A stretch of 13,798 bases of DNA, from contig CAZOYN010000020.1 of the NCBI GenBank assembly GCA_964584135.1, forward strand, positions 1 to 13,798, written 5' to 3'. The position numbers and the translations under genes are program-made. The stretch is from CAZOYN01 sp964584135 (GTDB lineage: Bacteria > Patescibacteriota > Saccharimonadia > Saccharimonadales > UBA4665). Positions 1 to 5,875 of this stretch are shown here, piece by piece (position 1 is the stretch's first letter; each line of letters opens with the position of its first letter). Below the pieces are notes generated by a model. That model was given only the letters and a program-made list of their open reading frames with translations. It was not told where the DNA came from and did not search any database.

Positions 1-2
1 TC

Positions 3-236
3 ACCATTTTCACTACCAACACCTGCGGCTACTGCCAGATGGTCAAAAAGTATCTTGGCGCTAAAGGTATGACCTGGGAAGAAGTAAACCTCGACGAGCA
101 CCCCCATCGCCAAGCTGAAGCCCTCCAGCTGTCCGGTGCCTTAACGGTGCCCGTCACCGTAGTGACCAAGCAGGATGATTCCCAGGAAGTAATTATCGGC
201 TACAACTTGGCCCGCCTGGCTCCAGCTGTCGCCTAA
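3..236 (+). CDS. Glutaredoxin / NrdH-like thiol-disulfide oxidoreductase (5' end outside window)
   Basis: Small thioredoxin-fold protein that would reduce disulfides using a Cys pair. The reading frame is already open at position 3 and runs past the first internal ATG at 39, so that ATG is not the start and the true N-terminus lies before the window. The visible part begins TIFTTNTCGYC, giving a CGYC redox motif right after the first beta strand, as in glutaredoxins. The TVPVTVV segment near residue 50 of the visible part matches the cis-proline strand of the fold. The gene ends with tandem TAA stops at 234-239. A thioredoxin-reductase-like gene follows 21 nt later, so the pair could form an electron-transfer couple (inference). 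It could equally be called NrdH-redoxin or a generic glutaredoxin; the missing N-terminus prevents a finer call. Confidence 0.85.
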   Translation, partial: TIFTTNTCGYCQMVKKYLGAKGMTWEEVNLDEHPHRQAEALQLSGALTVPVTVVTKQDDSQEVIIGYNLARLAPAVA

Positions 237-240
237 TAAC

Positions 241-249
241 TGCTACAAT
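241..249 (+). promoter_or_regulatory. Extended -10 promoter of the trxB-like gene (leaderless type)
   Basis: TGCTACAAT is an extended -10 element (TGn plus TACAAT at 244-249). Only 8 nt separate it from the ATG at 258, so the expected transcription start falls on or next to the start codon. I see no -35 box at the usual distance and no Shine-Dalgarno sequence. The same nine bases precede uvrB at 12060-12068. Confidence 0.6.
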
Positions 250-257
250 TAAATTCT

Positions 258-1226
258 ATGAGCGATACACCGAAACATGATGTGATTATTGTGGGCGCTG
301 GCCCGGCAGCTTTAGCGGCCGCCATTTATACGACCCGCGAAGACATTGACACCGTGTTATTCGAGCGCGGCGTCATCGGCGGCCTGGCTGCCGTGACCGA
401 CAAGATCGATAATTACCCCGGCTTTCCTGATGGCGTTGCAGGCCTGACATTGTCCGATAACTTGCAAAAGCAGGCGGAACGCTTCGGCGCGGTGATCGAA
501 TACGGCGAAGTCACGGCCATCCACGACGAGGGCGAGCTCAAGCGGCTGGAGACCAGCGGCGGCGACATGCTGGCCCGGGCGGTGCTGATTGCCACCGGCT
601 CGGATTATAAGAAAGTCGGTGCTCCCGGCGAGCAGGAATATTATGCCCGCGGCGTCCACTACTGCGCCACCTGCGACGGTGCCTTTTACCGTGACAAGCG
701 CCTGGTGGTGGTCGGCGGCGGCAACTCGGCCGTCCAGGAGACCATCTTTTTGACCCGTTTTGCCAGTCACATTGACCTGTTGGTGCGCTCTACCATCAAG
801 GCCAGCGACGTGCTGCAAGAGGAGCTTCAAGAATATGTCAAAAACGGCAAAGTCACCATCCACCTGGGCACCACCACCGATGAAATTGTCGGCGAAAATA
901 ACTCTGTAACAAAAGTGCTTGGCACCAAGGATGGCCAAAAAGTTGAATTTCCCACCGACGGGGTCTTCGTATTTGTGGGCCTGATGCCCAACTCGCAGTT
1001 TGTGCAAGGCACCCTTGAGCTTGACCCGGTTGGCTTTATTGTCACCAACAACGACCTGCAAACCAGTATGCCGGGCGTCTTTGCGGCCGGCGACATCCGC
1101 TCCGGCGCCACCATGCAAATTGCCTNNNNNNNNNNGCAAATCGCTTCGGCCGCCGGCGAAGGTGCCACCGCCGCCCTTAAACTGCGCGAATACCTCGAAG
1201 GCCGCGCCCACCCGCCGCAAAACTAG
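258..1226 (+). CDS. trxB: Thioredoxin-reductase-like FAD/NAD(P)H disulfide oxidoreductase, interrupted by an N run
   Basis: Flavoprotein passing electrons from NAD(P)H through FAD and a Cys pair to thioredoxin or glutaredoxin in the cytoplasm. Visible motifs are an N-terminal FAD-binding GAGPAA (residues 13-18), the redox centre CATCDG (C136 and C139), a second nucleotide-binding loop GGGNSA (153-158), and the C-terminal FAD motif FAAGDIRSG. The arginine motif (HRRxxxR) that normally reads the NADPH phosphate is absent. LLVRSTIKASDVLQ (174-187) stands there and looks more like the AhpF flavoprotein part, which uses NADH; NADH preference is therefore inferred. The apparent 322 residues include four unknown residues from ten Ns and a repeated QIA, so the true protein is probably about 315 residues. 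Its stop overlaps the convergent neighbour's stop in CTAG (1223-1226). Confidence 0.93.
   Translation: MSDTPKHDVIIVGAGPAALAAAIYTTREDIDTVLFERGVIGGLAAVTDKIDNYPGFPDGVAGLTLSDNLQKQAERFGAVIEYGEVTAIHDEGELKRLETSGGDMLARAVLIATGSDYKKVGAPGEQEYYARGVHYCATCDGAFYRDKRLVVVGGGNSAVQETIFLTRFASHIDLLVRSTIKASDVLQEELQEYVKNGKVTIHLGTTTDEIVGENNSVTKVLGTKDGQKVEFPTDGVFVFVGLMPNSQFVQGTLELDPVGFIVTNNDLQTSMPGVFAAGDIRSGATMQIAXXXXQIASAAGEGATAALKLREYLEGRAHPPQN
1126..1135. other. Assembly gap (10 Ns) inside the trxB-like gene
   Basis: Ten Ns join two contig ends. The 11 bases before the gap (1115-1125) and the 11 after it (1136-1146) match at 9 of 11 positions. Both differences fall at third codon positions and are synonymous (ATT/ATC and GCC/GCT). 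The family normally has one copy of this segment, so the gap probably hides an unmerged overlap rather than missing sequence. Confidence 0.95.
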
Positions 1227-1933
1227 TAGGCGCTGGTATAGTTCGGAAAGAAGTCGCCGACGAACTGGTCTTTACGTAGGCCGGCTTTTTTGAGGTCTTT
1301 TTCCAGTGTTTCAACCATCGGTTCGGGCCCGGAAACGTATACTAGTGTATCGTCAGTGGGTTTTTCTAAGCCTAGAATGAGCTCGGCACTTAAGTTTCCG
1401 CGTTCGCCGCCCCAGGCCGGTGAGGGCTCACTGACCACGATGGTGGCGTGGACGCCAGCCTTATCAAAGGTATCCTGAAACACAATCTCATCCTCGGAGC
1501 GTACGCCGTACAGGAGTTTAATCGGCCGCTCTTCGCCAACCGCCGCCAGCCATTCCAATATGCTGTGGAACGGCGTGATGCCAATACCGCCAGCCACAAA
1601 TACCAGTGGCGTTTGGATGAGCTTGGGCAGCACAAAATCGCCCATTGGCTCGGCCATATGCAGTCCCACGCCCGGCTCCAGGGTGAACAGGGCCTTCTTA
1701 AACGAACTGCTCTTGTCGTCGCCAGCGTACTTGGTGGTGATGGTCAAAAACTCACCGCCTGGCGGGCTGCTGAGCGTAAACCAACGCTTTATACCCCGCT
1801 CATCCGGCTGCTCATGGGGGATGGTTAACTCCGTAAATTGCCCAGCCGTATACTGCACCGGCTTATCGGGCTTAAAGAAAAACGTCCGGATATTGGCGGC
1901 CTCGGCTTGGCTGTGGTCAAAAATCGCTTGCAT
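1223..1933 (-). CDS. Ferredoxin-NAD(P)H reductase-like FAD-binding oxidoreductase
   Basis: Two-domain flavoprotein of 236 residues that would exchange electrons between NAD(P)H and a one-electron carrier or flavin. The FAD-binding beta-barrel carries RWFTLSS (50-56), a variant of the RxYS/T flavin motif. The NAD(P)-binding domain carries GGIGITP (115-121) and SGPEPM (201-206), where many relatives have CGP. No 2Fe-2S ferredoxin domain, membrane segment or signal peptide is visible. It ends in DFFPNYTSAY rather than the C-terminal aromatic stacking residue of plant-type FNR alone. It converges on the trxB-like gene with the stop codons overlapping. The ATG at 1933 is preferred because it follows an extended -10 box by 6 nt; nearby upstream ATGs are out of frame. 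Its redox partner is unknown. Confidence 0.87.
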   Translation of the reverse strand: MQAIFDHSQAEAANIRTFFFKPDKPVQYTAGQFTELTIPHEQPDERGIKRWFTLSSPPGGEFLTITTKYAGDDKSSSFKKALFTLEPGVGLHMAEPMGDFVLPKLIQTPLVFVAGGIGITPFHSILEWLAAVGEERPIKLLYGVRSEDEIVFQDTFDKAGVHATIVVSEPSPAWGGERGNLSAELILGLEKPTDDTLVYVSGPEPMVETLEKDLKKAGLRKDQFVGDFFPNYTSAY

Positions 1934-1939
1934 ACATAC

Positions 1940-1948
1940 ATTTTAGCA
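1940..1948 (-). promoter_or_regulatory. Extended -10 promoter of the fnr-like gene (leaderless type)
   Basis: Read on the minus strand, TGCTAAAAT forms an extended -10 element. Six nt (1939-1934) separate it from the ATG at 1933, which places the expected transcription start on the A of the start codon. No Shine-Dalgarno sequence fits in that space. Confidence 0.55.
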
Positions 1949-1980
1949 GCCAAAGACGGCATAGTATGGCAAGGTACAGT

Positions 1981-2706
1981 CTAACGAGGCTCGAAGCGAT
2001 CAGGAAAGTCGGTGATTACCCCCGCCAAACCACGTTTCGCCCACCTTCGGGCCTTGACCGGGTTGTTTGTGTAGCCTGTCAGCCCTATTTTGGAGAAAAT
2101 ACGTTCTTTCTTGGGGCTCTTGGGCGGAAAACTGTAGAGCTCGTAACCCCGTCTTGCCATCGATGAAATAAAGCCCGACCACAGCCAATATTCGAGCATG
2201 CTTAGTCGTTTTGTGCCCAGCTGGCGGGCACGGCGGGTAGCTCGTATTCCCGACCAGTTTTCGATCACAACCTTTTGTATGCCCGGCAGTTGCGCGTGCA
2301 AGGCCAGCAGAACTGACTGGCTATATGAGGCAATAAGCAGGTCTTTGGGAGCCCAGCCTTCTTGAAGTAGTTGTTTGATGATTTTGACAATTGGCTTAGT
2401 CCGTACATCAGGTTTAACCTCAACGATGACCGGAACCCGACGGTTAATTACAGCCAGGGCCTCTTCCAGCAAGGTCAGGTCTGGTTTGTGCTTTTTTAGT
2501 TCGTCAAAGGTGTGCTCACTGACTTTTAGATGATTGCCGGATGGGTCGGTAAGATGTGGGTCATGAAGCAGGGCGGTCAAGCCGTCTTTGGTGACGCGAA
2601 CATCCAGTTCAATCTCGTCAACATGATGCTCCAAGGCTTTTTTGAAACTGGCGATGGTGTTTTCCGACGCCAAGCCGCGGGCCCCGCGGTGTCCAATAAT
2701 TTTCAT
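1981..2706 (-). CDS. Glycerophosphodiester phosphodiesterase family protein
   Basis: TIM-barrel enzyme of 241 residues expected to hydrolyse glycerophosphodiesters to an alcohol and glycerol-3-phosphate. The start at 2706 gives MKIIGHRGARG, placing the catalytic HRG (H6, R7) at the N-terminus as in the family. Further expected motifs are EN (15-16), the metal-binding ELD (33-35), HD (48-49) and EVK (96-98). An upstream in-frame start at 2871 would add 55 residues antisense to ppa and is rejected, because the -10 box at 2719-2714 lies 7 nt before the 2706 start. No signal peptide or membrane helix is visible, so it is probably cytoplasmic and may recycle lipid headgroups scavenged from a host (inference). 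It is divergent from ppa. Confidence 0.92.
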   Translation of the reverse strand: MKIIGHRGARGLASENTIASFKKALEHHVDEIELDVRVTKDGLTALLHDPHLTDPSGNHLKVSEHTFDELKKHKPDLTLLEEALAVINRRVPVIVEVKPDVRTKPIVKIIKQLLQEGWAPKDLLIASYSQSVLLALHAQLPGIQKVVIENWSGIRATRRARQLGTKRLSMLEYWLWSGFISSMARRGYELYSFPPKSPKKERIFSKIGLTGYTNNPVKARRWAKRGLAGVITDFPDRFEPR

Positions 2707-2713
2707 ATCACGT

Positions 2714-2723
2714 AGTGTACAAT
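2714..2723. promoter_or_regulatory. Divergent promoter with overlapping -10 boxes for gdpd (-) and ppa (+)
   Basis: On the plus strand TACAAT occupies 2718-2723 and ends 7 nt before the ppa ATG at 2731. On the minus strand TACACT occupies 2719-2714 and ends 7 nt before the gdpd ATG at 2706. The two hexamers share bases 2718-2719 in the palindrome TGTACA (2716-2721). Only 24 nt separate the two start codons, so both mRNAs are predicted to be leaderless and transcription of the two should be mutually exclusive on one DNA molecule. Confidence 0.6.
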
Positions 2724-2730
2724 ACTTTCT

Positions 2731-3255
2731 ATGAATGAACTTAGCTACGGCGACAAAGCGCCACACGTCGTAAATGTTGTTATCGAAATCCCACGCGGCA
2801 CCAGGCGCAATAAGTACGAAGTGGACAAAGATACCGGTCGTATTTTTCTCGACCGCGTCAATGGTGTGCACGTTACCTTTCCTTATGATTACGGCTATAT
2901 CCCAAACACCTTATGTGAAGATGGCGACCCGCTCGACGCGCTGGTGGTGCTCGACGAACCACTGTTCCCGGGCGTGGTAGTCCCGGTCCGGCCTATCGGT
3001 GTTTTTTACATGGTTGATGACGGCGAAAAGGACGAGAAACTTATCTGCGTTCCTGCCAAGGATGTTTCCAAAGACCATCTCACCAACGTCGACCAATTGG
3101 GTGAAAACTTCAAAAAAGCCATCGAACACTACTTTGCCCACAGTAAAGACTGGAAAAATGACTGGAAGGGTGTTGAATTTGCCTCCAACGGCTGGGGTGA
3201 TGCCGGAGCTGCCCAGCAGGTCATTAGCGACTCGATTGCCCGCGCCCAAAAGTAG
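2731..3255 (+). CDS. ppa: Inorganic pyrophosphatase (family I, soluble)
   Basis: Hydrolyses pyrophosphate to two phosphates in the cytoplasm, pulling nucleic-acid and other biosynthetic reactions forward; it needs Mg2+. The 174 residues match the usual length of bacterial family I enzymes. Recognisable parts are the early EIPRGTRRNKYEVDK strand (residues 19-33), FPYDYGYIPNT (50-60), and the metal-binding signature DGDPLD (64-69), followed by the ICVPAKD segment. The start follows a -10-like TACAAT by 7 nt, with no Shine-Dalgarno sequence. A Nudix hydrolase gene follows 2 nt after the stop, so the two are probably co-transcribed. Many Nudix enzymes release pyrophosphate, which makes the pairing sensible (inference). 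Confidence 0.97.
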   Translation: MNELSYGDKAPHVVNVVIEIPRGTRRNKYEVDKDTGRIFLDRVNGVHVTFPYDYGYIPNTLCEDGDPLDALVVLDEPLFPGVVVPVRPIGVFYMVDDGEKDEKLICVPAKDVSKDHLTNVDQLGENFKKAIEHYFAHSKDWKNDWKGVEFASNGWGDAGAAQQVISDSIARAQK

Positions 3256-3257
3256 CT

Positions 3258-3671
3258 ATGCAAACTCGGGTTGTCGCTAAAGTTGTCGTCGTCAACGCCG
3301 CCGGGAAGGTTTTACTGCTCAAGCGCGGCCCAACGGATCATCGGCGACCAAACCAGTGGGACATTCCCGGTGGTCATACAGAAGAGCACGAGCTGGCCGA
3401 AGAAGCGGCTATCCGCGAAACGCAAGAAGAAGCCGGCATTGATTTGCGGGCCCGCAACCTCAATTTAGTCTATTCAATCTCAGAGGTTGCGCAGGACGAT
3501 TTGAGTGTTGTCTGGCTATTCTATATTGCTCAGGTGCAAAAGCCTGAGGTGACCATCAGTCACGAGCACAGTGAGTTTGCCTGGATGAGCATTGATGGGG
3601 CCATTGAAGCCATAGATTATGACCGCCAAAAACGGGCTTTCAGCTACATCCGCGACAACCATCTGATCTAA
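3258..3671 (+). CDS. Nudix hydrolase
   Basis: Cytoplasmic phosphohydrolase of 137 residues expected to cleave a nucleoside diphosphate linked to another moiety; the substrate cannot be read from the sequence. A complete Nudix box GX5EX7REUXEEXGU spans residues 39-61, with the metal-binding RETQEEAG core intact. The N-terminus VVAKVVVVNAAGKVLLLKRG is typical of MutT-like members. It starts 2 nt after the ppa stop without a Shine-Dalgarno motif and is probably the second gene of a ppa transcript. A short hairpin (3679-3692) lies 8 nt beyond the stop. It might sanitise oxidised nucleotides or trim dNTPs, but neither role can be chosen from sequence alone. Confidence 0.93.
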   Translation: MQTRVVAKVVVVNAAGKVLLLKRGPTDHRRPNQWDIPGGHTEEHELAEEAAIRETQEEAGIDLRARNLNLVYSISEVAQDDLSVVWLFYIAQVQKPEVTISHEHSEFAWMSIDGAIEAIDYDRQKRAFSYIRDNHLI

Positions 3672-3678
3672 GGTGTTG

Positions 3679-3700
3679 CGCCAAAGGGCGCGAGCTTTTA
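3679..3700 (+). terminator. Weak Rho-independent terminator candidate after the ppa-Nudix unit
   Basis: GCGCC (3679-3683) and GGCGC (3688-3692) form a perfect 5-bp GC stem closed by an AAAG loop. A TTTT run follows only after four other bases. The short stem and imperfect tail make it a weak terminator. The gap -10 box begins at its last T, so the end of one unit and the start of the next nearly overlap. Confidence 0.35.
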
Positions 3701-3742
3701 CAATATAGGCATAAGCGTTACACTTAAAACATAAACAAGGAA
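3700..3742 (+). promoter_or_regulatory. gap promoter (-10) with leader and Shine-Dalgarno
   Basis: TACAAT at 3700-3705 is a plausible -10 box, which predicts a leader of about 36 nt. AAGGAA at 3737-3742 is a Shine-Dalgarno sequence 5 nt before the ATG at 3748. This contrasts with the leaderless arrangement of several other genes here and fits a gene translated at a high rate. Confidence 0.5.
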
Positions 3743-3747
3743 CTTCA

Positions 3748-4788
3748 ATGAAAACCAGGGTGGCAATTAATGGGTTTGGCCGGATTGGGCGCAATGCTTT
3801 CAAAGTGGCCTTTGAGCGCAGTGATCTGGAAATTGTGGCCATTAACGACCTAACAATTCCAGAAACATTGGCGCACTTGCTCAAGCACGACTCTAACTAC
3901 GGTACTTATCACAAAGAGGTCAGCTTCGACGACAAAGGCATTATCGTTGAAGGCAAACACATCCCGATTTTTGCCGAAAAAGATCCGACAGCTTTGCCGT
4001 GGGGCGAGTTGAAAGTGGATGTAGTTATTGAGTCAACTGGCTTCTTTGTAGACCCCGCCAAAGCCAAGGCCCACGTTGATGCCGGAGCCAAAAAAGTTGT
4101 CATTAGCGCGCCCGCCAAGGGTGAAGGCGCCACGACCATCGTTCTGGGCGTCAACGAAGATAAACTGGAAGGCTCCAGCGACATTATTAGTAATGCCTCC
4201 TGTACCACGAACTGTATTACCCCTGTAGCAGCCGTCATTGAGAGCAACTTTGGCATTGAAAAAGCTATGATGACCACCGTGCACAGCTATACCGCCAGCC
4301 AGGCGTTACAAGACGGCCCGAGCGCTAAAGACAAGCGTGAAATGCGCAACGCCGCCGAAAACATCGTGCCCACCACCACCGGTGCCAGCATTGCCGCCGG
4401 CCAGGCTATGCCAGCCTTGCAGGGCATTTTTGGCGGCTTGTCGATACGTGTGCCTACCCCTGTTGTTTCACTCAGTGACTTCGTGATTATTACCAAGCGC
4501 GACGTCACGGTCGAAGAGGTCAACGAAGTCTTTAAAAAAGCCGCCAAAGAACCGTATTACCAAGGCATTCTGGACGTTACCGAAGAAGAGCTGGTGAGTA
4601 GCGACTTCATTGGCAATAGCCATAGCTGCATCGTGGACCTCAAATTAACAGCCGTAGTGAGCGGTAATATGCTCAAAGTAGTGGCTTGGTACGATAACGA
4701 GTGGGGCTATTCCAACCGCCTGGTTGAAGTCGTGGCTGATACCGGCCGGATGCTGCATAAAGCCGAGTCCAACCACGACCACGAATAG
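3748..4788 (+). CDS. gap: Glyceraldehyde-3-phosphate dehydrogenase (NAD-type)
   Basis: Cytoplasmic glycolytic enzyme oxidising glyceraldehyde-3-phosphate to 1,3-bisphosphoglycerate with NAD+ and phosphate. Its 346 residues are close to the family length. The Rossmann loop INGFGRIGR (7-15) is followed by an acidic residue in AINDL (D34), which favours NAD over NADP. The active-site Cys is C152 in NASCTTNC, with its partner H179 in TTVHSYT. The C-terminal WYDNEWGYSNR is canonical. It is the first gene of a tightly packed set with rpiB, rpe, both transketolase halves and a membrane protein; rpiB starts 1 nt after its stop. It has a clear leader and Shine-Dalgarno sequence. Confidence 0.98.
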   Translation: MKTRVAINGFGRIGRNAFKVAFERSDLEIVAINDLTIPETLAHLLKHDSNYGTYHKEVSFDDKGIIVEGKHIPIFAEKDPTALPWGELKVDVVIESTGFFVDPAKAKAHVDAGAKKVVISAPAKGEGATTIVLGVNEDKLEGSSDIISNASCTTNCITPVAAVIESNFGIEKAMMTTVHSYTASQALQDGPSAKDKREMRNAAENIVPTTTGASIAAGQAMPALQGIFGGLSIRVPTPVVSLSDFVIITKRDVTVEEVNEVFKKAAKEPYYQGILDVTEEELVSSDFIGNSHSCIVDLKLTAVVSGNMLKVVAWYDNEWGYSNRLVEVVADTGRMLHKAESNHDHE

Positions 4789-4789
4789 T

Positions 4790-5239
4790 ATGAAGATTTA
4801 CATTGGCGCCGACCATAATGGCTTTGAGTACAAAGGTCAGCTGACAAAAGCCTTGCAGCTGGCTGGCCACGAAGTTATCGACCAGGGTGACTTATCGGTT
4901 GACCCCAACGACGACTACCCGCAATTTGCCGGCAAGGTGGTCACCGCACTACTGGCCGACCCGGACCATACTGCCAAAGGCATCTTGGTTTGCGGTAGCG
5001 GCCAGGGCATGTGCATAGCTGCCAACCGTTTTAAGGGTATCCGGGCGGCGCTGTGCTGGAATATGAATGAAGCCCGGTCGGCTCGCAATGACGACGACGC
5101 CAACATTCTCTGCCTATCTTCACGCTACACCTCGCTCGATGATGCCGGCTCCATCATGGCTACGTTTTTGGCTACGCCGTTTGCCGGCGCCGAGCGCTTT
5201 TCGCGTCGCATCAAAGAGCTCGATGAACTAGCCCAATAA
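4790..5239 (+). CDS. rpiB: Ribose-5-phosphate isomerase B (RpiB/LacA/LacB family)
   Basis: Interconverts ribose-5-phosphate and ribulose-5-phosphate in the non-oxidative pentose-phosphate pathway. The 149 residues fit the family. The start at 4790 gives MKIYIGADHNGFEYK, the family N-terminus; an in-frame start inside gap (4724) is rejected. Catalytic C68 lies in VCGSGQG, and the substrate-contacting AANRFKGIRAALC segment (77-89) is present. In the ARNDDDANILCL segment (98-109), the HND of the E. coli-type enzyme is replaced: the His aligns with D101. That His helps ring opening in the characterised enzymes, so the mechanism or the sugar may differ. It begins 1 nt after gap and ends 1 nt before rpe, so it is clearly in the operon. 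Confidence 0.92.
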   Translation: MKIYIGADHNGFEYKGQLTKALQLAGHEVIDQGDLSVDPNDDYPQFAGKVVTALLADPDHTAKGILVCGSGQGMCIAANRFKGIRAALCWNMNEARSARNDDDANILCLSSRYTSLDDAGSIMATFLATPFAGAERFSRRIKELDELAQ

Positions 5240-5240
5240 C

Positions 5241-5873
5241 ATGGCAGTTATTTGCCCAACGGTTACGGCTTATAATCCGCACGAATACCGGGCGCAAATG
5301 GAGCGGATCCAGCCGTTTGCCAAGCGGGTCCACATTGACCTCATGGACGGCGTCTTCGCACCAACCACGTCGCCAAGTCTGGAGCAGGTCTGGTGGCCGC
5401 ATGAACTCGCGGCTGACATCCATCTCATGTACCAAGAACCGATGGATTATCTTGAGCAGCTTGTCAAGCTGAAGCCGCATCTGGTGATTATCCATAATGA
5501 AGCCCACGTGCATCATATGCATTTCGCGGCCGAGTTGCATAAACATGACATTAAGGCCGGCCTAGCGATACTCCACGACACGCCGATTGAGTATGCCTAT
5601 CAGATAATGCACAGCTTTGACCACGTGCTGATTTTTAGTGGCCACTTGGGTTATCACGGCGGTGATGCCGACTTGGGCTTGCTGGACAAGGTCCAAAAAG
5701 TCCGGCAGCACCACCCCGAGGCCGAAATTAGCTGGGATGGCGGCATCAATGACCAAAACGCTCAGCAGTTGGTGGCGGGCGGTGTGGACGTGCTGAATGT
5801 CGGTGGCTTTATCCAAAAAGCTGACAACCCCAGTCACGCTTATGCTAAACTGGAAGCGGTATTACGGGGTTAA
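5241..5873 (+). CDS. rpe: Ribulose-phosphate 3-epimerase-like protein
   Basis: TIM-barrel metal-dependent enzyme that interconverts ribulose-5-phosphate and xylulose-5-phosphate, supplying transketolase. Its 210 residues are slightly short for the family. Visible family motifs are HIDLMDGVF (31-39, metal ligands H31 and D33), DIHLM (59-63, H61), and SWDGGIN (164-170, catalytic D166). The usual mobile loop VNPGFGGQ is replaced by SGHLGYHGGDAD (133-144), so the active-site lid is divergent. The gene lies 1 nt after rpiB and 2 nt before the transketolase N-half, exactly where the pathway would need it. Position and motifs together support the name; an epimerase for a related sugar phosphate is the main alternative. 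Confidence 0.85.
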   Translation: MAVICPTVTAYNPHEYRAQMERIQPFAKRVHIDLMDGVFAPTTSPSLEQVWWPHELAADIHLMYQEPMDYLEQLVKLKPHLVIIHNEAHVHHMHFAAELHKHDIKAGLAILHDTPIEYAYQIMHSFDHVLIFSGHLGYHGGDADLGLLDKVQKVRQHHPEAEISWDGGINDQNAQQLVAGGVDVLNVGGFIQKADNPSHAYAKLEAVLRG

Positions 5874-5875
5874 CC

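Noticed and set aside
357..1220. Long minus-strand open frame (287 codons) opposite the trxB-like gene
   Set aside because: It is antisense to a clearly recognisable flavoprotein, crosses the N run, and its translation is low-complexity Gly/Ala/Val-rich without any known motif. This is a frame shadow of a GC-rich gene.
2707..2871. Longer N-terminus for the phosphodiesterase, starting inside ppa
   Set aside because: It would put 55 extra residues antisense to conserved ppa sequence, while MKIIGHRGARG at 2706 gives the standard family start with a -10 box 7 nt upstream.
3679..3700. Strong intrinsic terminator after the Nudix gene
   Set aside because: The stem is only 5 bp and the T run is short and displaced by four bases; kept only as a weak candidate.
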